The notes under the pieces were generated by a model. That model ran no database searches, was not told where the DNA came from, and worked only from the letters and a program-made list of their open reading frames with translations. From assembly GCA_021234155.1 (NCBI GenBank), contig JAJEKV010000005.1, forward strand, positions 808,001 through 872,000: a stretch of 64,000 nt of DNA, given 5' to 3'. Source of the stretch: Isoetes taiwanensis. Taxonomy: Eukaryota > Streptophyta > Lycopodiopsida > Isoetales > Isoetaceae. Numbering within the stretch: the first letter of the stretch is position 1; each line of letters begins with the position of its first letter. A program made the position numbers and the translations under genes. Positions 23,060 through 34,861 of the stretch are shown here, piece after piece.

Positions 23060-24707
23060 GGACGCCCTTTACTCGTGATACTGCACTTCACCGGTGATAC
23101 AAACAAGAGTTCATCCCCATACCAGCCCATGTTAATATTGTGGTTCTTCCACATGACATCAAGAATCGCGGACGTTCCAAGAGTGGAAGGGTCATTGCAC
23201 CTCGCTCTCGGCCTACCTATTGCTAAGCGTAAACATACATGTCGTTAGCACATGGCTATCAACATCATATGACCATCAATGGCGATGGTCCACATATCTC
23301 GCATAGACAAAGATCGCAAGACATCACATAGGGGAATCCTACCCGAAGGCTCGTATTCGGATGACTGATGGCTTGGTTCTCCGCAGTTCATTGGGCATGT
23401 AATTCATGGTAATGATTTGGCCGGTATATGAACATGGCTTAGGGTTGTCCACTCCATCCGGGCCTCTCCCCGCACACTTTAGTGAGTAGGTCAAAAGTGT
23501 TGGGACCCTAATCGGGTAGGGCCTCACGATGCATAGCCAAGGCTATCCCGGGTTACATCTCCCCAGCCTCGATGGGGCGCGTAGGGATCTCCGCAGATCT
23601 ACATGCCGACCAAGGTGACTAGAGGGCCACCGCCTGCATACCCACTTGAACTCAATGGAAGGTCATATTCACCACCACGAGTAAATGAGCCCATGCCTTG
23701 CCCACACGCTAGCTGGCAAGCCATTAGACCTAGTCACAATGATCCCTAAGTAGCACTAACACACCATAGGGATCGCTCAGAGTCGAACACGTAACCTCCT
23801 TATGCCGGGCCTAGCCCCTTCACCCACAACCAGGTGGCTCTCAGGCACGTAGCCCATCTGGTCAGCAAGGTGCTGTAGAGTGCTACCTAGGAGCATCAAC
23901 TACAAAGCTTTAGGTCTCTCACCCCCTCCCAATACAAGGAGTTCATAGAGATGCATCATCCATATACTATTTAGAGAACCAAAGAACTAAATCTAATTCA
24001 CACAAACATGAGTTAGGTTCTTTAGTTAGAATCTCACATCTAGAGATCTAGAGGGTCGCTATGACCAATCTAATAGGGCTAAACCCCACTGATACAATGA
24101 CCAAAAATAGGCTTAGACCGCCTAATTGGCCAACACCGACCTGAGAGGCTCCTCCCACTGAGCTCGACCATCCCTCAAAACGCCGAATTTATAGAGAACC
24201 AAGGATGCAATTCTCCCAACGTAAGGTTCACGCGCTTTGGCCGTTGAGGTACCAAAACGTGGGAGTTCAAGCCCCAAAATCGAAAATTGGGCTAGTTAGG
24301 CTTCCTACCCCTATATAGACAAGGGGTTGGATAGGCTTCCAATTATCCCCTTGGCATGTGGGATACCTGGAAATGGGCCCACTTGCCTTTATGGGCTAGG
24401 GCGGCCAAATGTGCACACATGGTACCACATTAATGTACATTGGAAAATGTGCACATTAATTGCACTCCATGGGTAGGGCTCACTTGGCATGAGGTCCACT
24501 TGGAAATGTGTGCCCACATTAATGTGTACATTGGAAAAACGTGGCACGCTATCAGCCGAGACATATTTTCTCGCAAGTTGCCCCTTAGTGGCTACTTCAC
24601 TCCGCCGCACGCTTCAGCGCATTAATGCCACTGAGCGGCGTGGTACGCCAAGTGACGGCAAGAAGACAGACACGCCTCTGGCGTGACACCGTGGCTTCAA
24701 CGCCACA
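23060..24707 (-). repeat. Element C 3' LTR
   Basis: Direct repeat of 34862-36515. On the minus strand it starts TGTGGCGTTGAAGCC at 24707 and ends in a GGGCGTC-type terminus. It carries the same internal 80-90-bp subrepeat as its partner (see 24410-24550). Differences from the partner are mostly short indels. Confidence 0.88.
24410..24550. repeat. LTR subrepeat, two tandem units
   Basis: Two units built on GGAAATGTG..CCCACATTAATGTGTACATTGG..ATGTGCAC follow each other about 85 bp apart. The same pair occurs in the other LTR at 36220-36375. The position in U3 is where enhancer-like repeats are often found in plant LTRs. Confidence 0.7.
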
Positions 24708-24722
24708 CTTCTCCTTCACCTT
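24708..24722 (-). other. Polypurine tract of element C
   Basis: AAGGTGAAGGAGAAG on the minus strand, directly followed by the LTR start TGTGGCG. It confirms the orientation and the LTR boundary. Confidence 0.85.
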
Positions 24723-25600
24723 GAAATGATGTCGCCCGCAAAGAACGGGTCTCCCCACTGATCATCGTGAATCGCAATCAACCTCGATACATACGACATT
24801 ACTATAATTTTTACATTATTTATTAAAAATTACCTTTAAGGTAATATTTTATGACATTATCACATTATTATATTATAACATAACTTATCAATTCACAACA
24901 TTACTAACGATATCTAAAATTCACTTAACATACCAAGTTTATCGTACTTAAAATTAACGCCCGAGGCACTCTTTCATTCCTTGTAACACATTCCAACAAA
25001 ATTTGTGTTGTGTCTTCAGAGCCCCATCTCCTTGCCTCCTGGAATTTACCGCCTCGGCAGTCGACACTACGCTAGTACCATTTAATTATTAAATAAAATT
25101 TTGGTTATATGGTGACCAATCTATCTACATGGATGCATGGCTAATCTCCTACAGAGGGAAGAGGGGTGAATCTTCCATTATGGTCATGAGACAAATACTT
25201 ACATGCCTATATGTCATTGCCTACACTTAGTTGCCCAAATAAGTAGGATATCCTTCGGGCCATGATAGGCTCCTCCCATCGTTAAGCATATAGCTAAAGG
25301 TGCTTTCCTATCAATGCATTCCTTCATGACCTCCTTCGAGGTCGCTCACTGCGGGGACGGCGCAGACTTTCTAATCTACCTTCCACTGCCTAAGCGAACG
25401 CTTGGCCATGCTCATTATCGGGTGACACACTCAGAGATCACCGCAGGTCCCACGGTAGCAACGCGCACCATACCAAGCATAGGTTGCATGCAGATTAATC
25501 TTACTACACAAGAATTAACCTACACAAATCGACATGCTCGGAAGCCGTATTTTTCGAGATGACCTTTGCTGCCCATTGTTCCATAACCGTGGGTACCGCT
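24723..25600. other. Spacer between pol and 3' LTR of element C
   Basis: AT-rich from 24.78 to 25.07 kb, otherwise without recognisable domains. A second TGCCTCGGGCGTTAA word at 24974 on the minus strand resembles an LTR start, but no purine tract precedes it. Confidence 0.45.
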
Positions 25601-25905
25601 TACTAAATCTTTCTTAAGTATCCATCGCCGTTTTCCACTGCAAGTGTTTCCACTTGACCAAATACTGGAGAATTTCATTCTCGCTTTGAAAGCTTATCAA
25701 GAATCACTCGAACTATTTCCAAATGTCCGCCATTTCCAATAACGCTATGGTCCAAGACTTCTGCCTCGATTCGGTATGCTTCTTCAAAGAAAACTCACGC
25801 GGAAGACCTTATGAATCTTTAGGTGTGCCGCAAGTCTAGCTTGTAGGCTTGATTACCTAATTTCGACTATTCTCAAAGGTCCAACCACCTTTGAGCAAGC
25901 TTCTT
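25601..25905 (-). pseudogene. Integrase C-terminus and chromodomain of element C
   Basis: On the minus strand, frames in succession read KLAQRWLDL and HLKIHKVFRVSFL (integrase C-terminal barrel), then ILQYLVKWKHLQWKTA (chromodomain). These match the usual chromovirus order. Frameshifts separate the pieces. Confidence 0.75.
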
Positions 25906-26900
25906 GCAATTGCCGACCTCGAGCTTTGCCTCGTCAATTCCTTGATCTTGAGCCAAACATCATCTCCAACTTTGAACTCTCTTTACTGCTCGATGCTTGT
26001 TGGCGATGCTCTTTGTCGACTTCTTTGCCGCGAAGTGATAATTCTAACCTCTCCGCCGCCGCGATATCCGCCAACATCCGCCGCGAAATTTCCACTTTGA
26101 CACGGGTTGTGCCAAGTGTCCGGAGTCGTAGTAATCGAGCAGTCGAATTGATCATAAACGGCGCATATTTGGGATGATTCCCGCTGGTGCTATTGTATGC
26201 AAACTCCACCGCGAATAAATTCTTCCCACATACTTTGCCATTCTGCATATACTTCAAAATAGCATGTCCTCTAAAATCCCTTGGTCCGCCCGCCCGCCAT
26301 CCGGCTCAGGATGATATGTCGCGGCTCATGGATAGCTTCGCCCGATCGTCGCGAAAGAGGTCTTGCCAAAAGGCCATGAACTTCGGATCCCCGGCCTTCT
26401 GAGATGATCTTCGCATGCCATGAAGCTCCTGGATCTCTTTCGTGAAGAGCTTTGTCAGATTCATGGTCGTAGATTCGGACTCGTTAAGGCAATAAAATGT
26501 GCCATCTTCGGGACAACTTGTCGACCACTACCATCAAGGCATCCTTGCCTCTCGCCGTTTTGGGAGTCCTCAGATGAAATCCATGTCGATACTCCCACTT
26601 AGCTGCCGCTTGGCACCGCTTAATGGTTCTAATGCCTCGACTAAGCTGTTCGCTCTTCGTCTCATAAGTTAGCCGACATTCCTTTGATGTAGCGAAATAT
26701 TTGCTTCTTCATTCCCTGCCACAATAGCGCCAAGCAAGACTTTGAAATATATGTTTTCATGAATCCCGCGATACGCTTATTGGGCCGTTTGTGCGGTTGA
26801 GGATCAACTTCCTTACACCCTCGATGATTCGCACGCATTAACCTGTTTTATGGTATAACAGTTGCCTTCCTTCTTATAATGCTTGAAGGTCTCCCGGCTT
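25906..26900 (-). pseudogene. Integrase catalytic region of element C
   Basis: Minus-strand pieces, high to low coordinate: WQGMKKQIFRYIKG (about 26.72 kb), a STWI block (about 26.57 kb, first Asp of DDE not readable), KMAHFIALTSPNLRP (about 26.48 kb), a block matching SDRDPKF by position near 26.40 kb but altered, ILEDMLF (about 26.27 kb), and AVEFAYNSTSGNHPKYAPF at 26.21-26.15 kb. The family call is secure. The enzyme is certainly inactive as written. Confidence 0.82.
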
Positions 26901-27029
26901 CTTTATCCTGTTTCTAGCCTTCCTTTCAAAGGCTTGCCCATATTTCCCTCGAATCCACATCCGCTGGCAAGGACTCTTCAATCCTTCTTTACCAAAGTCG
27001 CCGGAGAGGCCGAAATTGCATCACGGTAA

Positions 27030-27420
27030 TGCACTCTAGTTGTCGGGATGCCTTGAAAGCGCATCCGCTACCACACATTTCCCCGCTTGTAGACTATATC
27101 AAAGTCATGGTTCTTCGAGGAACTCCATCCATCTCCACGCTTCGCATTCAGGTGTGGTTACGCGGAATACATATTGGAGGCTCATGGTCTGCGATCCAAT
27201 TTGAACTTCTCTTCCCAAGAGATAATGCCTCCATATTCTTAATGCCCTCGACAACCGCGAAGCACCGACCGGGTAAGGCGGTAGCGCCATTCTGCTGCCG
27301 CTCATCTTTCCCTATACGCTACCACACGCCTTCTTGTATAAGCACTGCGACTGTATTATCTTACTCGCATCTGCTACAAGCTTATCTTTCTCCATCCCAG
27401 GTTAAGATCGGGTCATTGTT
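27030..27420 (-). pseudogene. RNase H of element C
   Basis: The minus-strand frame at 27105-27305 contains ALRIWRHYLLGREVQI and WRWMEFLEEP, the characteristic second half of a Ty3 RNase H domain. The first part (27.3-27.4 kb) is shifted out of frame. Confidence 0.78.
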
Positions 27421-27499
27421 AAAGCTTCCTTCAACAATTAACCCTTTAGCTTTGTGCCAATGTTTTACCCAATTTTTCACCTTTCTTCGCCTCGCCAGT

Positions 27500-28170
27500 T
27501 CTCTAATCCAAGCAGTTATTCAGCAAGTTCTTCACGAACTTCCTCACAGAGTACTTCGCTAGGTCGCAGGGAAACTTCGACCATGCACATCCCGGCGCCG
27601 GCCACCTAATGACGGCTTCAATCTTGGCGGGTTCCCCTGGCGAGATGCCTTCGGCCGAGATCACATGACTCCAGGATACCCACCTTTCAAGGCGGCGGCA
27701 CTGGACAACTTGGCGCATAACCGGTGCCTCTTCAACTTCTCTAGCACTCTCTGCGTTGTAATGTGTTTCTTCGAGGGATCTCATATACACCAAATGTCGT
27801 CAAAGAAAACAATCACAAAGGTGTCCGTGAACTCCTCAAGATATCGCTCATGAGCCTCATGAACGCTATGGGCATTTGATGTCGAAGGCATACCGCGGAA
27901 CTCATAATGCCCATACCGCTTCCGGCGGCTCCTTATGGATATCTTCTTCCTTTATCCCTCATCTGATGATAACTCCCATCTAAGTCGATTTTTGGAGAAG
28001 ATCTTTTGCACCCTGGAGCTGGATCCATCAAGTCGCTCCCCGATCTTTGAAGCTTATACTTGTTCTTAATGGTGTGCTTATTCAACTGCCTATAGTCTAT
28101 GCACATCCTCAAAGATCCGGCCCTTCTTTCTTGACAAAAGAATAGGTGCTCCAAACGGGCGAGACACTAG
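27500..28170 (-). pseudogene. Reverse transcriptase of element C
   Basis: Minus-strand landmarks in order: LFFCQERRAGSLRMCIDYRQ then LNKHTIKNKY (28.15-28.04 kb), SPKIDLDGSYHQMR (about 27.98 kb), a damaged YxDD region around 27.79 kb, and HVISAEGIS with PAKIEAVIRWPAP (27.67-27.58 kb). This is typical Ty3/gypsy RT, broken by several frameshifts. Confidence 0.85.
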
Positions 28171-31100
28171 GTCTAATGAAACTCAGGTCGAAAGCAACAC
28201 CGTGAATCGCCAAACCGACAACTCGCTAAGGTCATTCCCATATGGAGCCTTACTTGTTGGTTGACTCCTGTTCGAGTGCACCGCACTCAACTCCCCTATA
28301 AGTGAGGGGAGAGCTGCTTGATCTCATCCTCGAAAGAGATCATGAACTCCGCGGATCGCCTTAGCTACTTGCTTCTGAATCCTGGTTTGTTAACCTTGTC
28401 TTCTTTGCTTCCTTCCGACCGCTCACTCAATCTCAAGCTTGAAGATGTATGCCACTTGCTCACACTTTTGATGCACTTGAACCGCTTAGAAGACATACAA
28501 CGCATGATGGGAACAACTTCCCACTCAAGTATTTCAATGATCTTGTTGCCGGGCTAGAAGGTCACCTTCCGCTTCCACAGCCGAGCAATGGCCCCGCCGC
28601 CCACTCCATTCCTATGATCGTCATATTTTCCAATGCCCATTACTCTGCCCCCTATCCGGATATTAATCCTCGGTAAGTCGATGTCGGTTACTTTCTGTTC
28701 GCTCTTTTTACCGCACTACTTGCTAAAACAACTGCCTGGCTTTGATTCTACGCTTCAACTTCAACATTTGAACCATTCTGATGCAAAGTTATGGCTACCG
28801 AGTCTATCAAGACTATGAAGGACTTAGCTTTAGCCTTCCTCATCGCGGAAATTACCTTATACCGCTTCCTTCGCTGTTCCAGATCTATTGCGCAAAGATG
28901 TGACACCTCACCTCGATGTAGTCAGCGGGCCTTTCGCCGCCGCCGGTTCGACAGCATGCCCCATTCTCCCAACTCCGCTTAGAGCTGCACTTCATGACGA
29001 CGCTTTGCCGGCCCTCTATAGTTCGGCCGAAGCACCGCTACCGCTTTACACTCCTCGCTTCTTTCCCCTCGGGCACGCTTGCAAAGGGGATCAGACCGCT
29101 TTTGGAGTAGTTTGACTTTCCCCGCTTGTCCTTAGCGACACCTCAGCTTCTTTTCTCCCCGCCGCTTCCCCGTTCCCACCTCAGGTTCTAGCCGGACTGA
29201 TCGCTGCCTCACATAGCTTCGCCGCTTTGCCTTTATCCCGAAGTATCACGCTGTGCCTCATGACTCCAGGTCTCCGACTCCTCAGAAATTTTGATTCCGC
29301 TTCGATATCGTTCGAAGAGCCCTACAGCTTTGCGGATTTCCTTTATCTGCCTTTGCTTTCATCGATGCTCCCAACTTCGCACATACAGCCTCTTTAGCCC
29401 TTATGAATTCCTCTCAGATATTTTTAATCGATGGTTTTGCCGCGAACCTGAACCGCTGTATCATAAGCCGACTTTATGTTCCCTTTGAACGTAATGGCGC
29501 TTTGAAGGTTTTAAACTTTCGAACTTAAGCATCCCCGCGGTTGTAGTTTTTGTATAACCTTTCCACTCAACTGAAGGCCTTTTCTGTTATCGTTGTAAAT
29601 TTCGCTTTTGTCCTATTCATGCTATAAGTATTTCAGATTTCGCTTATTTCTGTCTACCATGCTCTCGCTTCCATCTCTGATTTCGTTTTCCCTCGAGAAT
29701 CGTTTCCGCTTCCGGTTTTCCATAAACATTGCCTGGCGGAATTCCATTTCGTAGTCGAGGCCTCGTATCTTTTCCCTTCCGTGCCCCTTCCGCTTTCCTC
29801 TCGCTCGCCTCGAAGCTCGTTTCTTCTCTTCCTCGTAGCCTGAGTTCGAATCAACTTTGAGCTCTGGTGATTCCGGACCGGGATCTCCTTCTTGCTCCTC
29901 TCTTGTTCCTTCTTCCTCCGGCGCTGATGCTTTTCTGCGGCAATCGAAGCCGTCGCCATCCCACTTCGCCATGCCAGATAGTAATGCTCGACCGCCTTAT
30001 CCGCCCTCATCCGGGCATTCTCCTTCCGTCATGGGTTCCCTATCTTCAAATAGGTTCCTTGTCAGGACTGGCGGTTGTTTTTCTATGAGGTCTCGCGGCT
30101 TGTCGCTCTCATGCTTTAGTCCTTTCCAGTCGCATCCACAAGTGATTAATGGCTATATGGTTAGTTCCATTTGATTTCTTGTATTGTTTATGTTGTTGGT
30201 ATAATTGTGGGGCAAAATACATCAACTAAAACATTTAAAGTGCTGTAATTCGGTATTTATATATCATATAATATTTTAGATACAAAAGCTCCTGATCAAG
30301 AGTATAACTAGTCTTGAAATCACGCAGAAGACGGGTTGTCTTCAATAGTCTCTTAACTTTGGGTCATTCCTACCGAGTGACCCAAGTCTCGATGATGCTT
30401 GCCGTGACGAGCCTCCCCGATGGTTTCTCACTGTGTCTCTACCCCGCTGGCCTGACAAGGGCCGCACATCGCTAATCTCGCCGACGCCTATGGGTATGGC
30501 TAAGTCGAAGAGGTCAAGTGTTCCTCTTGACTAAGACAAAGATAGCCGGCTATTTGTTGCTATTCGAGCATGCCTCGCCAAGCCCTGGAGTAGTGCAATC
30601 AAGATAGCTCGGGATCGAATCCTATAATTACCGCTATTCTCCCATCCACGCCAGCCGCAAGTAGTATCTCGAGGCCACTGGTTGGCCAGGTGGTCAGCCA
30701 AGCCCCCGCTTGCGCCCTTGGCCTCCTGTGTCCTGCGTCAGCCTCTGGCCGCATTCTCACACACCCTCAACTTCGCTGAGCTCCTCAGGTTCTTTCACTG
30801 TGCGCCGAGCCTCCCCGGGAGGTCGCATTCTCCTTTTGGCAGGATATCGGCGGACTTATTAGATGCTCGTGGGTCTTCCCACCGGGACCCCATCTGCTCT
30901 GGAGTGGGCTTAGGAACTCCTCCTGCTGGCAGCCCCTCGCCAGCCCATCACTGGGGCCTGATGTCGCAGTAGGCCCCGATATCTGAGGTCGCTCTCCCCT
31001 GCAGGTGTCTACCTCACTTGAAGCGGAAGTTCGGGAGGCTCCCCTGGACATGAAGTCGCCCAGTCGCCCGGCCGCTAGGCCGGTGGGAGGCCGTCTAACT

Positions 31101-34100
31101 CCGAGCTCTCTCAGATTCGAAGGTTCTCGATGTCGCCGAGGAGTAGATACTCCTCTCCGGCCGATGATTTAGGCCAGGCTTGTGGGATGCTCTAGCCCGG
31201 GGAGCAATTATGCCCCGGCCGCTCGCCGAAATTGATCAGCTCCTCTTGGCGCCATTCTTCGCCCGAAATGAAGCCCGCGGTCCTTCAAGGACTCTTCTTC
31301 ATCCTCTCTTTGCTTCCTCGTTCTCAAGATACCGCACAAAGATTTTGCTCTTCCTCTTGCTCGGGCCTATATGGGGTCTACCTCCTCTAGGGATAGAGGT
31401 TGCCCCATCTGCCTCCCTACGGGCTGTGGGATAAGAAGATGGCTAGGGCGTAAGAGAAGTACTTGGTCCCTGCTATCACGACCATGTAGTCTGCAGTCTC
31501 TGCCACTTGTTAGTCAGGCACTTGGCTATGTTGGGGACTATCAAGGTCATTGAAGGGATTGGGAAGGGAACAGCATCCTATGCAAGGGGAACTTGAACAA
31601 GGGAGGGTCCTACCTTCTAGCTTGAAATTCTCAAGTAGCACCGCCTATAAGCCGGGTTGCATTTAGCGAGCTTGGATGCTCCATTTCTTTCATTAAAGAC
31701 TTGAAGATGTCGCTGACATCCGCCTCAAAGAGCATGGGCATCGGCACAGACCATCGCCAAATCGCTAGTAGGCCATTGATCTAGCAAGGAAGGGAGAGTA
31801 TCGAATCCGGATGCGTAAGCCTGTGTGGAGCCGAAAGATCGCTTGGGCAAAGGGGGAGCAATTTTGCAGGTACCAATTGAGAAATGGGAACTTATTTTAT
31901 AGAAAGGAAAACCCCACTTTTTGGATGACCTAGATTTCATCGTGAGATTAGCAATTCCCTGATCTATTATGATGGTAAATTGCAAGTTTGAAGACTATTT
32001 CTAGAGTTTGAGTACGCTAAGGAGAGCTACCGAACCTATTGTGCAATTTGGAGATCATTTGGTGATGAATGGTATCGGTTCATACGTTGTTTCCACCGAT
32101 TTCTAAAAATGTAGAAATCGCCTCGGGCGCCGACGCAGGAGACATGGGTCCCACTGGGCTAGATTACCAATTTAGGTGATCTAAGGCTGTAATTCCACCA
32201 AACTCATCGAAAGGCGTAATTCGACCCCTGATTTTGGTCGCATTTGGAGCTGTTTTGGGTATTTTACATGGTTCACATCGTGCTATGTACCGACAAAATG
32301 TAGAAATCGTCTCCGGCGACGGTGAGACATCGGGCCAGTTCAATTTTGCTCAAAACTCCAATTTAATTAAAACAAAAGCTAGGATCTATATCTTGACCTA
32401 TTTAACAAGGTTTGACACTTTATTTACACAAAATTTTCTTTATATTAACAAAATTTTCCAGCTATTTACAAAACTCAAGGTCGTCACCCTGATGTGCCCG
32501 GCAAGATACATGGTCCTCATTTCATGAGGGTAACCCTTCAAACGCGTAAAAGCCGTTGAATCTTCAGTAAAATGCTTACATTAGAGGTAATTTGAGATCT
32601 CATTTTGTCCCATTATGGGATGCTTAAAAGCCACATCAGCTTTTAAACTCCATTCACAGCAGGTAAGAGCTCCAAAGTATTTTATTCCAAAGATATGTGA
32701 AAATAGCACTAATGCGCCTAACTGCTAACTTTGCAGTTGTCATTTTTCTACCATAACTTTTGGATCAAAAACTGATTCAACACTATTTGTGGTAATGGAT
32801 TCTGCCTCCTCAAGATCTTTCTAAATGCCATTGTTATATCTTCCGGATGTAAATGTATAAGAAAAGAGCAAAAACCATATTTTTTAAGGTTAACACATAT
32901 GGCTTGTATTGAATACATCAACCATATATCACTTTAAAGATCTTTTTCATTCTCAGATCTAATGCAACAAACGCCGCAAAGATTTTCATGTGAGTAGTAG
33001 ATCAAAAGTTATGGGGAAAACAACAGCCAATGAAGTCAAGCATCGCCGCATTAATTGCGCTTGATGTAGAGTATCATTCTATTGGAGGATCCTTATGGGG
33101 ACAAAAGGAGATCTCACCACCTCTAATGACTATATGCGCCGGCCGCCTTTCTTGTAAACACAAGAAGATCTCGTCATTAATACAGATAATCAGGTTGTAT
33201 TCTTGTATGACTCAAGGACCAACGCTGAACGGCGCCGGGAATCGTGAGTCCGGTAACTCTTCCTCGAAGGGCGGATCTCCCTTGAGTGCCCTGCCTTCCC
33301 AGCCTTCTTCTTCTGTTCTTCCCGGTGCTCTGGGAGGCTTGGGCTTTGTGGAGGGGCTTGTTCCGGCTTCTTCGCTCTGGGTGCCCTCGGCCAATCGCTT
33401 CTCACCCTGGGTAGTTCTGTAATAGGTATTGTAGGCCTCCCACTTCGCCATATACTGCTGCAAGCCCTCGATCCTCTTTCCCCGATAGACCTTTTAGGGG
33501 TTCATCATAGGCTTCCATTGCGCCGTGGGGCTCTCAATCTCTGTCCCATCGCTTGGCCGGGTTTAACCGCCTCGGGCCTTCCCGAAGCTTGGGTCGCTCG
33601 CCGTACTCTTTCCTCTACCACCGGGTTTTGAAGAGCTTGCCCGCCTCTGCGGTTCTAAGACGCAGTTCCATCCTGAAGTCGCCGGGTGGTGGGCGGGTCT
33701 CCTCCCGATGGTTCGTTGATGACGCCTTCTACCGCCCAACCTTTTACCGCCTCTTGTTCGCTTTAACTGGCCCTCTTCTTGGGCTGACAGAAGGCCTGTC
33801 GTTTTCCCACTTTGTCCTTCGCTCTCCCGGCTGGCGCCCTTTGGTTGTGACAGGGACGGGCGAGGTCGCCTCTTCTTCTCCGGTGAGTCGCCACTGGGCC
33901 GCCTCTCCACCGCTCCTCCCGCAGTGGATCTCACTGGGTTGTTCTTGGCTTGATGGGTCCGGTCATTCTCCTCAAGCCCTCCTCGTGGCTATTACGCCCC
34001 CTGTGTTAAGCCTCACGCTCTCGCTTCCCTCGCCTCCTCGCCAGGTAATTTCTGAGGATCTCACTCATGACGCCCTACTCGCCGCCCTCCAAGAGTTCTC

Positions 34101-34841
34101 GTTGCAGGGTCGCCCCGTCCGACTGCCTCACTTGACCTAAGATTCATCTACGCGGAGAAGCATGCCCCCGGCGATCCCTGCGGAAAGAGGCCTGAGACTG
34201 GCCGGGAGGATCCGGCTGGGCCAGGTTTTGCACCGGCCAGGCGCTATATCATTTTTTACTTGCTTGTCGATCTGAAAGCAGCCAAGATCGCCTTTGACAA
34301 GCATTTTAGCCAGTTCTAGGGAAGAACAGGAAAATGGGAGGGGTCTCGTTCTATTTATAGGGCCACTGTCAACTTTTTAAACTACCTTTTGGTTGTCTAA
34401 GGCATCTAAAACACCTAATTGTTAGCAGTTCACACGCTATGCTCCAGCCCCATTCCTAGAATCTAGAAACCCTGCCCTCGGGCGCCGACGCGGTGAGACA
34501 TGGCAGGGGCCCACTATTAAATTAACATAACATGCTAAATCTACTAATTCTTAGCTTAAATTTAGAATTATCGTGATATTTTACCGTAATTTACAATTTT
34601 TTTGGTAACAAAGGATCGTCTTACCATTTCTAGAATGTAGAAATCGTTCACGACGTGAGAGACCACCCTACTTTTGATGTTGGCTCATCAATTTTAGTCT
34701 TTTACGCTTCTATTCATTTTTTAACTGCTACTAGCTTAGTGATAACTACAAAATGAGAAAAAATTTTCATTTTTCGAGGTTTGAGGATCCTATCAAGTTA
34801 GTGCTACTGAACATGGCTGCTTTGCTCTTGGTCTCCCCAAG
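28171..34841 (-). pseudogene. Degraded protease/gag and leader region of element C
   Basis: Expected to hold protease and gag. Basic, Glu/Lys/Arg-rich minus-strand frames at 29622-30010 and 33212-33934 fit gag or its linker by composition only. I cannot read a CCHC knuckle or a DSG/DTG protease motif. The region is longer than a gag and leader should be, so other insertions are likely. The GC-rich stretch 30.65-34.15 kb produces long antisense frames that I do not accept as genes. Confidence 0.4.
32104..34670. repeat. Four dispersed copies of a 45-55-bp motif in the element C leader
   Basis: The pattern AATGTAGAAATCG, then CTCGGGCGCCGACG, then GTGAGACATGGG, then CCCAC occurs at 32104-32153, 32294-32336, 34455-34513 and 34628-34668, all on the plus strand. 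Copies come in two pairs, about 180 bp apart within each pair and about 2.3 kb between pairs. Two copies are intact and two are eroded. Confidence 0.65.
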
Positions 34842-34847
34842 AACATA

Positions 34848-34858
34848 GCTCGATACCA
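34848..34858 (-). other. Primer-binding site of element C (initiator-Met tRNA)
   Basis: On the minus strand TGGTATCGAGC starts 3 nt after the LTR end (CGTCA at 34862). It is the plant initiator-Met primer site TGGTATCAGAGC with one base missing. Confidence 0.8.
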
Positions 34859-34861
34859 CTA

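Noticed and set aside
24950-25020. Alternative LTR start TGCCTCGGGCGTTAA at 24974 on the minus strand
   Set aside because: No purine tract precedes it, and homology with the other LTR ends at 24707.
33553-34140. Longest plus-strand ORF in the window (195 aa)
   Set aside because: It lies antisense inside element C in a GC-rich stretch, shows no domain, and has a composition typical of an antisense frame.
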